This document shows positions 21,600-31,462 of a DNA stretch of 64,000 nucleotides, one piece after another. The DNA comes from Nocardia cyriacigeorgica (GTDB lineage: Bacteria; Actinomycetota; Actinomycetes; Mycobacteriales; Mycobacteriaceae): positions 118,211 through 182,210 of the forward strand of contig NZ_JAAGUY010000002.1 in NCBI RefSeq assembly GCF_010868145.1, in the 5' to 3' direction. The number at the start of each line of letters is the position of its first letter. The stretch's first letter is position 1. The notes under the pieces were generated by a model that did no database searches, was not told the DNA's origin, and was given only the letters and a program-made list of their open reading frames with translations. Made by a program: the position numbers and the translations under genes.

Positions 21600-22994
21600 A
21601 TGACGCAAACAGTGCGCTCCGATCTGGGAGCTCTGCGATCGACGATCAGCGGACCGGTATTCGGTCCCGACGACGCGGGCTATGACACCGCGCGCGGACT
21701 CTGGAACGGTGACATCGACCGGCACCCTGCCGCGATCGCCGGATGCCTGACTGCCGAAGACGTGGCAACGGCCCTGTCCTTCGGCAAACAACACGACCTC
21801 GAGATCGCCGTACGCGGTGGGGGCCACGCCTTCAGCGGATCCTCGGTCGTCGACGACGGGCTGATGGTGAATCTCAGCGGGATGAACCGCGTGGTGGTCG
21901 ATCCCGAGGCCGAACGCGCCACCGTCGGCGGCGGGGCGACGATGGCGGATATGGATGCGGCCACCCAGGCCAACGGCATGGCGGTACCCGGCGGTGTCAT
22001 CAGCCACACCGGCGTCGGCGGCCTGACCCTCGGCGGCGGCATGGGTTGGTTGACGCACAGCTTCGGCCTGACCATCGACAATCTGGTCGGCGCACAGGTC
22101 GTACTCCCGGACGGCAGCATCGTGCATGCCTCCGAGAGCGAGAACGCCGACCTGCTCTGGGCGCTGCGCGGTGGCGGCGGCAATTTCGGGGTGGTGACGG
22201 AGTTCGAGTATCGGCTGCACCGCCTCGGACCCGAGATCCATTTCGGGCTGTTCTTCTGGGACCACTCCGCTGGCGCCGACATGCTTCGGATGTGCCGTGA
22301 GTTCATCCCCACGTTGCCCGAGCGAGCCGGCGTACTGATGGCACTCGGCCTGTCCGCGCCACCGGAGCCGTTCGTGCCCGAGCAATTCCACATGATGCCC
22401 GGCTATGCCCTCCTCGTCGCCGGTTTCGGTACCGCCGAGGAGCATGCGCGGATGGTGGCGCCGATCCGCGACGCACTCACTCCGTTGTTCGAATTCATCA
22501 CCCCCATGCCCTACACGGGTTTGCAGAGCCTGCTCGACAACTCCGCCCCCTGGGGCATCCTCGCGTATGAGAAGGCCTTGGATATCGACGAGCTATCCGA
22601 CGAGGCGATCGCGATCCTCACCGAATACATCCCGAAGACGTCCTCACCGCTGTCGTTCATGCCGTGCTTCTCTCTCGACGGCGCGTTTACCACGGCAGGC
22701 GGCGACGACACCGCGTTCGGTGGCGCACGTACCCCACATTTCGTCTGCAATTTCGCGGCGGTGGCCCCGGATCCCGAGCTGTTGGCCAAAGATCGGGAGT
22801 GGGCGCGGGCCGGCTACGACGCGCTACGACCGCTGTCGTCCAACGCGGGCTCGTACATCAATTTCATGGCCGAACCCCGTGAGGATCTGGTGCGTACGTC
22901 CTACGGTGACAAGTACGCGAAGCTGGCCGGGCTCAAGGCTCAGTACGATCCCGGCAATCTGCTCCATCGCAATGCCAACATCAAACCCGCCTGA
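21600..22994 (+). CDS. FAD-linked oxidase with berberine-bridge C-terminus
   Basis: A 464-residue flavoenzyme of the FAD_binding_4 plus BBE family (berberine bridge enzyme, 6-hydroxy-D-nicotine oxidase type). His76 in VRGGGHAFSG is the usual site of covalent FAD attachment. The second (Cys) attachment site of bicovalent members is not apparent: the corresponding stretch reads GVGGLTLGGGMGWL. The C-terminus carries the BBE hallmark YDPGNLLHRNANIKP. The start was chosen because GGAGAAA precedes the ATG at 21600; an in-frame longer form would begin at 21543. It probably oxidises an alcohol, amine or phenolic natural product with oxygen. Expression is likely controlled by the divergent MarR. Confidence 0.9.
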   Translation: MTQTVRSDLGALRSTISGPVFGPDDAGYDTARGLWNGDIDRHPAAIAGCLTAEDVATALSFGKQHDLEIAVRGGGHAFSGSSVVDDGLMVNLSGMNRVVVDPEAERATVGGGATMADMDAATQANGMAVPGGVISHTGVGGLTLGGGMGWLTHSFGLTIDNLVGAQVVLPDGSIVHASESENADLLWALRGGGGNFGVVTEFEYRLHRLGPEIHFGLFFWDHSAGADMLRMCREFIPTLPERAGVLMALGLSAPPEPFVPEQFHMMPGYALLVAGFGTAEEHARMVAPIRDALTPLFEFITPMPYTGLQSLLDNSAPWGILAYEKALDIDELSDEAIAILTEYIPKTSSPLSFMPCFSLDGAFTTAGGDDTAFGGARTPHFVCNFAAVAPDPELLAKDREWARAGYDALRPLSSNAGSYINFMAEPREDLVRTSYGDKYAKLAGLKAQYDPGNLLHRNANIKPA

Positions 22995-23005
22995 CCCGGG
23001 AACGA

Positions 23006-23046
23006 GAAAGCCGCAGATCAGATACACAATCTGATCTGCGGCTTTC
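23006..23046. terminator. Strong bidirectional hairpin between oxidase gene and tRNA-Leu
   Basis: An 18-bp perfect stem (23006-23023 with 23029-23046) and a 5-base loop ACACA. The outer arms are GAAAG and CTTTC, so both strands have a short T-run at the stem end. It separates the rightward oxidase gene from the leftward tRNA-Leu and can serve both. Confidence 0.85.
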
Positions 23047-23055
23047 CCGCATTTG

Positions 23056-23138
23056 TGGGCGAAGGGGGACTTGAACCCCCACGTCCCGAAGGACACTGGC
23101 ACCTGAAGCCAGCGCGTCTGCCATTCCGCCACTCGCCC
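23056..23138 (-). tRNA. tRNA-Leu (anticodon CAG)
   Basis: An 83-base class II tRNA on the minus strand. Acceptor strands GGGCGAG and TTCGCCC pair with the discriminator A at position 23056. The anticodon stem CTGGC/GCCAG encloses TTCAGGT with anticodon CAG. The long variable arm (TGTCCTTCGGGACG) is typical of leucine tRNAs, and the T-arm GGGGGTTCAAGTCCCCC is intact. CCA is not encoded. M. tuberculosis has leuT at the same place upstream of fhaA. Confidence 0.95.
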
Positions 23139-23235
23139 GAGCGACTGGGTGACAGTATCACGGAGGCGGCACCGAAACGAAATCGTGGTTCCCACCCAAG
23201 GACGACCCGCGGGAACCCGGTACGGCTTCCATCAG

Positions 23236-23264
23236 TTACAGGTGTGGACGATCGTGGATATCAT
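23236..23264 (+). promoter_or_regulatory. Candidate sigma-A promoter of the fhaA-pknB operon
   Basis: A TTACAG -35 element at 23236-23241 and a TATCAT -10 element at 23259-23264, separated by exactly 17 bp. Transcription from about 23271 would give a leader of about 80 bases before the fhaA ATG. No other good hexamer pair was seen in the gap. Confidence 0.55.
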
Positions 23265-23284
23265 GCAGTGAACGTGCTCGTTGA

Positions 23285-23309
23285 ACGACACGCCACGTCC
23301 GCGTGTCGT
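23285..23309 (+). promoter_or_regulatory. Leader hairpin upstream of fhaA
   Basis: ACGACACGC (23285-23293) and its exact complement GCGTGTCGT (23301-23309) enclose a 7-base loop. It lies inside the predicted leader, about 40 bases before the fhaA start and clear of its GGGAGG ribosome site. It could stabilise or attenuate the message, or be a protein-binding palindrome. Confidence 0.5.
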
Positions 23310-23349
23310 CATTGCGAATGAGGAGACATCTCACCGAAGGGAGGCCGAG

Positions 23350-24810
23350 ATGGGCATCGTTTCGAGATTCGAGCGTCGCCTGCAAGGCGCCGTCGGTGAC
23401 GTGTTCGCCAGGGTCTTCGGTGGGAGCGTCGTGCCACAGGAGGTGGAGGCAGCCTTGCAGCGCGAGGCCACCGATCACGTCCAGGAACTCGGCGGCGGGC
23501 ATCGGCTCGCACCCAACAGTTATGTGATCACGATCAACTCGTCGGACCATCAACAACTCGACGCCGATCACGACCTCACGACGCGCGCGTTCGCCAAGCA
23601 TCTGCAGGACTTCATCCGCGATCAAGGGTGGCAGACCTACGGCGAAGTACACGTGGCGTTCGAGGCATCCCCTACGCTGCACACCGGACAGTTCAGGGCG
23701 AGCGGCCGGGTCGATCCCGACGTCGGCCGTGCGGCTCCCGCAGCTCGCAGCCCGGAACCCCCGCCACAACGACCCGCACACCCGCAACCAGGAGCTGGCC
23801 CCATGACGCAGAACTCTGGCTACGACCCGAGCCGTGAGCCCGCGGAGTCCGATCCACGCAACCGCGGGTACGCACCCCCGCCCGCGGGACGCGGGCCGCA
23901 GAACGGCGCGTACCCCGAGGACTACGGCTCGGGCGCGCCCTACGGTGGCGGCGCCGACTACCGCGCTCCCGATTCACAGGGCTACGGCGACTACCAGCAG
24001 GGTGGCGACTACCAGAACGGCTACGACTACCAGCAGGGTGGTCAGCAGGGCTACGGCCAGCAGGGCGGCTACCCAGAGCAGGGCTACGGTCAGGCCGAGC
24101 AGGGCTACGGCCAGCAGGCCTACGCCGATCAGGGCTACCAGCAGCAGGGCTACGCCGACCAGGGCTACGGCCAGCAAGGTGGCGGCTACCCCGAGCAGGG
24201 CTATGGCCAGCAGGGTTACGCCGACCAGGGCTATGCGCAGCCCGCAGGTGGCCAGCAAAGCCAGGGCCAACCCGGCTACGGCGAACAGGGCTACGCGGAC
24301 CAGGGCTATGGCGGCCAGCAGGGCTACGGCGCGCAGGGCGGTCAGCAGGGTTACGGCCAGCAGGGCTATGCCGACCAGGGTTACGCCGATCAGGGATACG
24401 GCGACCAGGCCGGCTACGGCGACGACCAGAACTACGGCCAGGCGTACTCCCAGCAGCCGGGCTACGGCGCACAGGGCGGTTACGGCGGTGGCGGCTACGC
24501 GGCAGGCGCAGCGGCAGGCTCGGGCTACTCGGCAACCCTTCAGCTCGACGACGGTAGCGGCCGCACATACCAGTTGCGCGAGGGCAGCAACATCATCGGT
24601 CGTGGTCAGGACGCCCACTTCCGCCTGCCCGATACCGGTGTCTCGCGCAGGCATATCGAGGTGCGCTGGGACGGCCAGACCGCGATGCTGTCGGACCTCG
24701 GGTCCACCAACGGCACCCTGGTCAACGGCTCCCCGGTTCAGGACTGGCAGCTCGCCGACGGTGATGTGATCCGCGCCGGGCATTCCGAGATCCTGATCCG
24801 CATCGTCTGA
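23350..24810 (+). CDS. fhaA: FhaA, FHA-domain protein of cell-wall/division control
   Basis: A 486-residue protein equivalent to Rv0020c. Residues 1-125 form the DUF3662 domain ([17 protein letters not shown]). A long low-complexity segment (about 150-390) rich in Gln, Gly, Tyr follows. The last 90 residues are the FHA domain ([33 protein letters not shown]), which binds phosphothreonine. In mycobacteria it binds phosphorylated MviN (MurJ-like) and is a PknB substrate, limiting peptidoglycan synthesis at poles and septa. GGGAGG precedes the ATG. It is the first gene of the operon. The Gln-Gly-Tyr tract looks longer than I recall for mycobacterial homologues. Confidence 0.95.
   Translation: MGIVSRFERRLQGAVGDVFARVFGGSVVPQEVEAALQREATDHVQELGGGHRLAPNSYVITINSSDHQQLDADHDLTTRAFAKHLQDFIRDQGWQTYGEVHVAFEASPTLHTGQFRASGRVDPDVGRAAPAARSPEPPPQRPAHPQPGAGPMTQNSGYDPSREPAESDPRNRGYAPPPAGRGPQNGAYPEDYGSGAPYGGGADYRAPDSQGYGDYQQGGDYQNGYDYQQGGQQGYGQQGGYPEQGYGQAEQGYGQQAYADQGYQQQGYADQGYGQQGGGYPEQGYGQQGYADQGYAQPAGGQQSQGQPGYGEQGYADQGYGGQQGYGAQGGQQGYGQQGYADQGYADQGYGDQAGYGDDQNYGQAYSQQPGYGAQGGYGGGGYAAGAAAGSGYSATLQLDDGSGRTYQLREGSNIIGRGQDAHFRLPDTGVSRRHIEVRWDGQTAMLSDLGSTNGTLVNGSPVQDWQLADGDVIRAGHSEILIRIV
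23977..24510 (+). repeat. Coding Gln-Gly-Tyr repeat tract in fhaA
   Basis: A degenerate repeat encoding units such as QQGYGQQ, ADQGYGQ and PEQGYGQ. The triplet QGY occurs seventeen times. At the DNA level the core is CAGGGCTACG with variable spacers. The tract has almost no hydrophobic or basic residues and should be disordered. Confidence 0.85.
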
Positions 24811-25011
24811 TCCCGTAAGCTCGCGATGCAGGTCACGACATGACTGGCCGGAAATGGGCGGTCATGGCGTGTCCGTATCGGCTGACGGCCCTATGATGTG
24901 CCAACACACGCGAGGCACCGCATACGGAGCCGGCAAGACCAGCACAGCGGTGGGGGTGGGTCGAACCACACCTACGGCACCGACACACGGTCGAACAGGA
25001 GGTGGAGCGCC

Positions 25012-25479
25012 GTGCAGGGACTGATTCTGCAGTTGACCCGTGCGGGCTTCCTGCTGCTGTTGTGGCTGTTCGTCTGGGCAGTGTTGCGAACCTTGCGCAG
25101 CGACATCTACGCGGCCTCCGGCATCCGGGTCCAGCCAAAGGCCGCTCGCGGTCCCGCGGTACTGCCGTCCCTGCGCCGAGGCCAGAAGGGCGCCAAATAT
25201 CTTGTGGTGACTCAAGGTTCACTAGCCGGCACCCGCATCACGCTCGGCACCCAACCGGTGCTGATCGGCCGTGCGGACGATTCCACGCTGGTACTCACCG
25301 ACGACTACGCTTCGACCAGACATGCGCGACTGTCACAGCGTGGTGACGACTGGTACGTCGAGGATCTCGGCTCGACGAACGGCACTTATCTCGACCGCGC
25401 GAAGGTCACCACCGCTGTCCGCGTTCCGCTCGGCGCTCCCGTCCGGGTCGGCAAAACTGTGATCGAGCTCCGATCGTGA
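25012..25479 (+). CDS. fhaB: FhaB (FipA), membrane-anchored FHA protein
   Basis: A 155-residue protein, the same length as Rv0019c. One N-terminal membrane helix (FLLLLWLFVWAVLRTL) is followed by a C-terminal FHA domain with the conserved set LIGRADDSTLVL, STRHARLS and [13 protein letters not shown]. FhaB is a PknA/PknB substrate and binds FtsZ and FtsQ in mycobacteria, stabilising the divisome under oxidative stress. The GTG start (reading VQGLILQLTRAG) has an AGGAGG site and matches the mycobacterial protein. The end overlaps pstP by 4 bases. Confidence 0.96.
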   Translation: MQGLILQLTRAGFLLLLWLFVWAVLRTLRSDIYAASGIRVQPKAARGPAVLPSLRRGQKGAKYLVVTQGSLAGTRITLGTQPVLIGRADDSTLVLTDDYASTRHARLSQRGDDWYVEDLGSTNGTYLDRAKVTTAVRVPLGAPVRVGKTVIELRS

Positions 25480-26957
25480 CACTTGTTCTCCGCTACGCAG
25501 CGCGCAGCGACCGCGGTCTGGTCCGGGCCAACAACGAAGATTCCGTCTACGCGGGCGCCCGCCTGCTCGCCCTGGCCGATGGCATGGGCGGACATGCGGC
25601 GGGTGAGGTGGCATCGCAGCTGATGATCGCCGCCCTCGCCCACCTGGACGACGACGAACCGGGCGATGATCTCCTCGGCAAGCTCGACCGCGCCACCCAT
25701 GAGGGCAATGCGGCCATCGCCGATCAGGTCGAGGAGGAACCCGAACTCGACGGCATGGGCACCACGCTCACCGCCATCCTGTTCGCGGGTAAGAAACTCG
25801 GCCTCGTCCATATCGGCGACTCCCGTGCGTACATGCTGCGCGAGGGCGAGCTGGCCCAGATCACCAGGGACGACACCTTCGTCCAGTCACTGGTCGACGA
25901 GGGCAGGATCACCCCGGAACAGGCGCATACGCATCCGCAGCGGTCGCTGATCATGCGGGCGCTCACCGGAAACGAGATCGAGCCGACCCTCATCATGCGT
26001 GAGGCGCGTGCGGGCGACCGGTATCTGCTGTGTTCGGACGGCCTCTCGGACGTGGTCAGCGATGAGACCATCGCCAACACCATGCGCGAGGGCAGCACCG
26101 ACGAATGTGCCGATCGGCTCATCGAGCTGGCGTTGCGCAGCGGCGGACCCGATAACGTCACCGTCGTCGTCGCCGACGTCATCGATCTCGATTACGGGCA
26201 GAGCCATCCGATCGTCGCGGGCGCCGCTTCCGGTCAGGACGAGGACACCCCGCCGCCGAATACCGCCGCGGGCCGGGCCGCCGCCATGCGTCCGCCCCGT
26301 GCGGCGCCGCGTCGAGCCGCCTCCGCTCCGGAACCGCCACCTGCGGCGAAATCGCATAGGTTGCGCTGGATCCTGCTTGCCGTCGCCCTTGTGGTCGCGG
26401 TCGGTGTCGGCCTGCTGGTCGGCTACAAGATGATCCGGTCCAACTACTATGTGGGCGCCGATAGCGACCGCGTCGTGGTCATGCGTGGACTTCCCGGCTC
26501 GATTCTCGGCTACTCGATCCACGAGGTCGATCTGGTCGGCTGTGTCGATCCCGACGGCGCGCTCACGCTGGTCGGGGCCGACGCCGAGATGCCGTCGGAC
26601 TGCAGCGAACTGAAGGTCGACGACCTGAAGCAGACCGGACGCGATCAGGTGGACAAGGGTCTGCCGCCCGGGTCGTTGGACAAGGCCAAGGACCAGATGA
26701 AGGTGCTGGCTGATCGAGAGCTGTTGCCGCCGTGCGACACCAAGAGCTCGATTCCGCAGCCGGGAGTCGTCGTTCCGCCGGTCGCGCCGCCGCCCGGCCC
26801 CGCGCCGACGACCACCGCGCCTGCGCCACCACCGACTCCGGCACCCAACGGTGAAGGCGCGCCGCTGCCGGCCACGCCGACGCCCGCGGCGCCGACCACA
26901 ACGGCTCCGCCGACCCAGCCCCAGACCGCGGGGGAGAACTGCCGGGTGACGGACTGA
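25476..26957 (+). CDS. pstP: PstP, PP2C-family Ser/Thr protein phosphatase
   Basis: A 493-residue membrane phosphatase that reverses phosphorylation by PknA/PknB and partners. The cytoplasmic PP2C domain (residues 1-240) has the metal-binding motifs [39 protein letters not shown] and [10 protein letters not shown] proline-rich juxtamembrane linker follows, then one membrane helix ([20 protein letters not shown], about 305-325) and an extracytoplasmic domain ending in a Pro/Thr-rich tail. Its GTG overlaps the fhaB stop, and its stop overlaps the rodA ATG. It matches Rv0018c in order and architecture. Confidence 0.97.
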   Translation: MTLVLRYAARSDRGLVRANNEDSVYAGARLLALADGMGGHAAGEVASQLMIAALAHLDDDEPGDDLLGKLDRATHEGNAAIADQVEEEPELDGMGTTLTAILFAGKKLGLVHIGDSRAYMLREGELAQITRDDTFVQSLVDEGRITPEQAHTHPQRSLIMRALTGNEIEPTLIMREARAGDRYLLCSDGLSDVVSDETIANTMREGSTDECADRLIELALRSGGPDNVTVVVADVIDLDYGQSHPIVAGAASGQDEDTPPPNTAAGRAAAMRPPRAAPRRAASAPEPPPAAKSHRLRWILLAVALVVAVGVGLLVGYKMIRSNYYVGADSDRVVVMRGLPGSILGYSIHEVDLVGCVDPDGALTLVGADAEMPSDCSELKVDDLKQTGRDQVDKGLPPGSLDKAKDQMKVLADRELLPPCDTKSSIPQPGVVVPPVAPPPGPAPTTTAPAPPPTPAPNGEGAPLPATPTPAAPTTTAPPTQPQTAGENCRVTD

Positions 26958-28447
26958 TGTCCGCACCGGCACCACCGTCCGCCGGGGCCTATCCAAGTCC
27001 CCCGGGCGGTTTCGCTCCCGCGCCTGCGCCGAGCACAAGACGCAACACCGAATTGTTGTTGCTCGGCTTCGCGGCAGTGGTCACCACCGCATCGCTGTTC
27101 CTGGTCGAGGCCAGCCAGGAGCAGTCGATCACCTGGGATATCGCCAAGTACGGTCTGGCCTACCTCGCTCTCTTCGCCATCGCGCATCTGGCCATCCGCC
27201 GGTTCGCACCCTTCGCCGACCCCCTGCTGCTCCCCATCGTCGCGCTGCTCAACGGGATAGGCCTTGTGCTGATCCATCGCCTCGACCTGGCCGATCAACA
27301 GACTGCCGCCTATAACGACTGGGCGATCCCCTCCCCCGACGCCACCCAGCAGATCCTGTGGACCGCCCTCGGCACCATCGTGTTCATCACGTTGCTGATC
27401 GTGCTGCGCGACTACCGGACACTGGCCCGCTACAGCTACACCCTCGGTCTGATCGGGCTGGTCGCGCTCGCCATCCCCGCCATCCTGCCGAGCCGGTTCT
27501 CCGAAACCAACGGCGCCAAGATCTGGATCCGGCTGCCGGGTTTCAGCATGCAGCCGGGCGAATTCGCCAAGATCCTGCTGATCATCTTCTTCGCCTCGGT
27601 GCTGGTCGCCAAGCGCGATCTGTTCACTGCCGCGGGCAGGCATTTCCTCGGGATGGAGTTCCCCCGAGCCCGCGACCTCGGTCCGATTCTCGCGGTGTGG
27701 ATCGTCTGCATCGGCGTCCTGGTGTTCGAGAAGGATCTCGGCACCTCGCTGCTGATCTTCAGCACCGTGCTCGTGATGCTCTATATCGCCACCGAACGAG
27801 TCGGCTGGTTGGTCATCGGCGGCGGACTGCTCGCGCTCGGATTCGTCTTCGCCTATCAGATGTTCGGGCACGTACGGGTGCGTGTGGAGACCTGGCTGCA
27901 TCCGTTCGACGACTACAACAACACCGGCTACCAGATCTCGCAGTCGCTGTTCGGCCTGGCCACGGGTGGACTCGCGGGCACCGGCCTCGGCAGTGGGCGC
28001 CCCTCGCAGGTGCCTTTCGCCAAAACCGACTTCATCGTCACCACCATCGGTGAGGAACTCGGCCTGATCGGCCTGACCGCGGTCCTGATCCTGTTCCTGA
28101 TGTTCGTCATGCGCGGTATGCGCACGGCTCTGGCGGTGCGCGACAGTTTCGGCAAGCTGTTGGCCGCGGGTCTGTCATTCACCATCGCGGTGCAGTTGTT
28201 CGTCGTCGTCGGGGGTGTCACCAAGCTCATCCCGCTGACGGGTCTGACCACACCGTTCATGTCCTACGGTGGTTCGTCGCTGCTGGCCAACTACGCGCTG
28301 CTCGCGCTGCTGATCAAGATTTCCGACGCTGCCCGCGCGCCAGCGCCGATCCGTAAGCGCGAAGCCGCGCCACCACCGATCGCCGAGGCACCGACCGAAA
28401 TGATGCGGCGTGACCAGAACCGCCAGGAAGGGGAGCCGAGACAGTGA
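26957..28447 (+). CDS. rodA: RodA, SEDS-family peptidoglycan glycosyltransferase
   Basis: A 496-residue integral membrane protein of the SEDS (FtsW/RodA/SpoVE) family with about ten to twelve helices. Family marks are [37 protein letters not shown] and, near the end, [19 protein letters not shown]. It polymerises lipid II glycan strands for elongation and works with the bPBP encoded next (pbpA). The Pro-rich N-terminus and charged C-terminus are cytoplasmic and could be kinase targets. It matches Rv0017c and is translationally coupled on both sides. Confidence 0.96.
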   Translation: MSAPAPPSAGAYPSPPGGFAPAPAPSTRRNTELLLLGFAAVVTTASLFLVEASQEQSITWDIAKYGLAYLALFAIAHLAIRRFAPFADPLLLPIVALLNGIGLVLIHRLDLADQQTAAYNDWAIPSPDATQQILWTALGTIVFITLLIVLRDYRTLARYSYTLGLIGLVALAIPAILPSRFSETNGAKIWIRLPGFSMQPGEFAKILLIIFFASVLVAKRDLFTAAGRHFLGMEFPRARDLGPILAVWIVCIGVLVFEKDLGTSLLIFSTVLVMLYIATERVGWLVIGGGLLALGFVFAYQMFGHVRVRVETWLHPFDDYNNTGYQISQSLFGLATGGLAGTGLGSGRPSQVPFAKTDFIVTTIGEELGLIGLTAVLILFLMFVMRGMRTALAVRDSFGKLLAAGLSFTIAVQLFVVVGGVTKLIPLTGLTTPFMSYGGSSLLANYALLALLIKISDAARAPAPIRKREAAPPPIAEAPTEMMRRDQNRQEGEPRQ

Positions 28448-29910
28448 ATACTCCCCTGCGCCGGGTCGCGGTCGCGGTGATGGTCATGGTCGTCGCGCTC
28501 TTGGCCAACGTCACCTACGTCCAGGTCATCAAGGCCGACGATCTGCGGGCCGATCCACGCAATTCCCGGGTGTTGCTCGACGAGTACTCACGCCAGCGCG
28601 GCCAGATCTCGGCAGGCGGCACCGTGCTCGCCAGCTCGGTCGCCACCGATGATCGCTACAAGTACCTGCGCACCTATCCGACTGCGCCGTCGGCGTTCGC
28701 GCCGGTCACCGGCTTCTACTCGATGCAGTACGGCAGCACCGGACTCGAGCGTGCGGCGGACCCGGTGCTCAACGGCTCGGACAACCAGCTGTTCGGCAGC
28801 CGCATCGTCGACCTGTTCTCCGGTCGCGATCCGCGCGGCGGCAATGTGGTGACCACCATCGACCCGGTCATGCAGCAGGTCGCCTACGACGAGCTGACCA
28901 GCAAGGGCTACACCGGTTCGGTGGTCGCGATCGAGCCGAGCACGGGCAAGATCCTGACGATGGTGTCCACCCCGAGCTACGACCCGAACCTGCTGTCGGG
29001 CCACGACGGCGCCCAGGGCACGCAGGCGTGGGAGCAGCTCAGCTCGGACCCGGATCAGCCGATGCTCAATCGCGCCGTCTCCCAGACCTACCCGCCAGGC
29101 TCCACCTTCAAGGTCGTCGTGACCGCGGCGGCGCTGTCGAATGGCGTGGCAACGCCGGAGACCCAGTTCACCGCGGCGCCGAACATCGAGCTGCCCGGAA
29201 CCACCACCAGGCTGGAGAACTACAACGGCATGAACTGCGGCTCCGGCCCGACCGCCTCGTTGTACGACGCCTTCCGGATGTCGTGCAATACCGCGTTCGT
29301 CGAGCTCGGCGTCGACGTTGGGGCGTCGAATCTGAAGGACGAAGCCGCCGCGTTCGGTATCGGGCCGCATCGTGGAGTGCCCATCCCGGTTGCCGAGAGC
29401 ACCGTCGGGCCGATCCCCGACGACGCCGCGCTCGGCGTGACCAGCATCGGTCAGCGTGATGTCGCGGTCACCCCGCTCGACAACGCGGTCATCGCGGCGA
29501 CCATCGCCAACGGCGGCGTGCGGATGGAGCCGTACCTGGTCGACCAGCTGCAGGGCCCGGATCTGAGCGTGCTGTCGGAAACCACACCGGTGTCGGTCGG
29601 GCAGGCTGTCAGCGCCCAGGTAGCGTCAACCATGACCAACCTGATGGTCGCCTCCGAACAGAACACCAAGGGCGGTGGCGGGACGCCATACCAGATCGCG
29701 TCCAAGACCGGAACGGCCGAACACGGCTCGGACCCGCGCAACACGCCACCACACGCCTGGTATATCGCCTTCGCGCCCGCACAGAACCCGAAGATCGCCA
29801 TCGCGGTCATCGTGGAGAACGGCGGTGACCGCGGGGAGGCGGCAACCGGTGGGTCGGTCGCCGCGCCGGTAGCCCGTGCGGTACTGGACGCGGGCCTGCA
29901 AGGGCGCTGA
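28444..29910 (+). CDS. pbpA: PbpA, class B penicillin-binding protein (transpeptidase)
   Basis: A 488-residue cell-wall transpeptidase equivalent to Rv0016c. It has an N-terminal membrane anchor ([21 protein letters not shown]), a dimerisation/pedestal region and a transpeptidase domain. The catalytic motifs are intact: SxxK at Ser220 (PPGSTFKV), SxN at Ser280 (MSCNTAF) and KTG at Lys421 (SKTGTAEHG). It crosslinks peptides made by the RodA partner outside the membrane. The GTG start overlaps the rodA TGA. In mycobacteria PbpA acts at the septum and is a PknB target. Confidence 0.97.
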   Translation: MNTPLRRVAVAVMVMVVALLANVTYVQVIKADDLRADPRNSRVLLDEYSRQRGQISAGGTVLASSVATDDRYKYLRTYPTAPSAFAPVTGFYSMQYGSTGLERAADPVLNGSDNQLFGSRIVDLFSGRDPRGGNVVTTIDPVMQQVAYDELTSKGYTGSVVAIEPSTGKILTMVSTPSYDPNLLSGHDGAQGTQAWEQLSSDPDQPMLNRAVSQTYPPGSTFKVVVTAAALSNGVATPETQFTAAPNIELPGTTTRLENYNGMNCGSGPTASLYDAFRMSCNTAFVELGVDVGASNLKDEAAAFGIGPHRGVPIPVAESTVGPIPDDAALGVTSIGQRDVAVTPLDNAVIAATIANGGVRMEPYLVDQLQGPDLSVLSETTPVSVGQAVSAQVASTMTNLMVASEQNTKGGGGTPYQIASKTGTAEHGSDPRNTPPHAWYIAFAPAQNPKIAIAVIVENGGDRGEAATGGSVAAPVARAVLDAGLQGR

Positions 29911-29947
29911 ACGAGATGGATGTGCGAGTGAATCTGCGGGGAAACCG

Positions 29948-31462
29948 ATGCTGAACAACGGTGCGATGATCGCGGACCGGTACCGGCTGCAGCGGCTGAT
30001 CGCCACCGGCGGGATGGGCCAGGTCTGGGAGGCCCTCGACACCCGTCTCGACCGGCGTGTCGCGGTCAAGGTGCTCAAGGCCGAGTTCTCCGCCGACCCC
30101 ACCTTCCGGCATCGGTTCCGCACCGAAGCCAAGACCACCGCGCAGCTCAACCACTCGGGCATCGCGGGCATCTACGACTACGGCGAGACCGTCGACCCGC
30201 AGGGCGGGGAGGTGGCCTACCTGGTCATGGAGCTGGTCCAGGGTGAACCGCTCAATACTGTGCTGAACCGGCTCGGCAGGCTGTCAGTGGCCCAGGGTCT
30301 CGACATGCTCGAACAGACCGGTCGCGCGCTGCAGGTGGCGCATGCCGCCGGCGTCGTCCACCGCGATGTGAAGCCGGGCAATATCCTGGTTACCCCCGCT
30401 GGGCAGGTCAAGATCACCGATTTCGGCATCGCGAAGGCCGTGGACGCTTCGCCGGTGACCAAGACCGGCATGGTGATGGGCACCGCCCAGTACATCGCGC
30501 CCGAGCAGGCGGTCGGCGAGGACGCCACCGCGGCCAGCGACGTCTACTCCCTCGGCATCGTCGGCTACGAGGCGTTGGCCGGTCAGCGGCCGTTCAGTGG
30601 TGACGGCGCGATCACTGTCGCGATGAAGCATGTCCGCGAGACGCCGCCGCCGATGCCCGGCGATCTGCCCCCGAACGTGCGGGAATTGATCGACATCACG
30701 ATCGGCAAGGACCCCGCCCAGCGATACGCCGACGGCGGCGAGTTCGCCGATGCGGTCGCTGCGGTGCGCGCGGGCCGCAGGCCACCACCGCCGCGCGGCC
30801 TCGGTACCGGCCCCGCGCCCACCGGTGCCACCAGGGTGCTGCCACCGGGACCGACGGTCGTGCTGCCCTCAGCGCAGCCCGCCTACGACAACAGCGCGAC
30901 TGTGCGCTATCCGACCGCGCCGTCGACCGGTGCGGCCACCCCGACCACTGTCGGCGCGACCCCGACCTCCGGCCACGCCCCACCGCCGCCCGAGGATCAC
31001 AAGCGCGGCCTGACCTCCACCCAGAAGTGGATGGCCGGGCTCGGCGTCGGTGCCGTACTGCTCGGCGGTCTGGTGATCTGGCTGCTGTTCGGCGGCGATA
31101 CCAATCCGGATCCGACCAGGTCGCCCGACTCGACGACTGTCGCGCCGCACACCACCAGGCCGCTCCCCCCGCCGGTCACCACGACCGTCCGGCCGGTGCC
31201 GCCCCCGGTGGAGACCACTGAGGAGCCGACAACCACCACCGAGGCTCCGACCACGACCACCGAAGCGCCCACGTCGACGACGACCACCACGGAACCGACG
31301 ACGACCGAACCGACCACCACCGAATCCACCACGACACGGACGACTACCACGCGTGGGCGAGTGCCGACCATCGACATACCATTGCCCGAGATTCCCGGCG
31401 CCCGACGTCCTGTCGTCACCGAAACCAGTACGCCGGCTACTTCTGAGCAAGGAACGCCATGA
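29948..31462 (+). CDS. pknA: PknA, receptor-type Ser/Thr protein kinase
   Basis: A 504-residue kinase equivalent to Rv0015c. The kinase domain (residues about 13-275) has the glycine loop [12 protein letters not shown], the lysine in [23 protein letters not shown] and the APEQ end of the activation loop. The loop has T-K-T where M. tuberculosis has T-Q-T. A Pro-rich linker, one membrane helix ([22 protein letters not shown]) and a threonine-rich outer tail follow. The tail has long runs of TTT with Glu and Pro, unlike a ligand-binding domain. The ATG was chosen for its GGGGAAA site and match to the family. It phosphorylates divisome and wall-synthesis proteins. It overlaps pknB by 4 bases. 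Confidence 0.96.
   Translation: MLNNGAMIADRYRLQRLIATGGMGQVWEALDTRLDRRVAVKVLKAEFSADPTFRHRFRTEAKTTAQLNHSGIAGIYDYGETVDPQGGEVAYLVMELVQGEPLNTVLNRLGRLSVAQGLDMLEQTGRALQVAHAAGVVHRDVKPGNILVTPAGQVKITDFGIAKAVDASPVTKTGMVMGTAQYIAPEQAVGEDATAASDVYSLGIVGYEALAGQRPFSGDGAITVAMKHVRETPPPMPGDLPPNVRELIDITIGKDPAQRYADGGEFADAVAAVRAGRRPPPPRGLGTGPAPTGATRVLPPGPTVVLPSAQPAYDNSATVRYPTAPSTGAATPTTVGATPTSGHAPPPPEDHKRGLTSTQKWMAGLGVGAVLLGGLVIWLLFGGDTNPDPTRSPDSTTVAPHTTRPLPPPVTTTVRPVPPPVETTEEPTTTTEAPTTTTEAPTSTTTTTEPTTTEPTTTESTTTRTTTTRGRVPTIDIPLPEIPGARRPVVTETSTPATSEQGTP

Noticed and set aside
23977-24510. CRISPR-like repeat array
   Set aside because: Repeats are in frame, encode Gln-Gly-Tyr units inside fhaA and lack uniform repeats and spacers.
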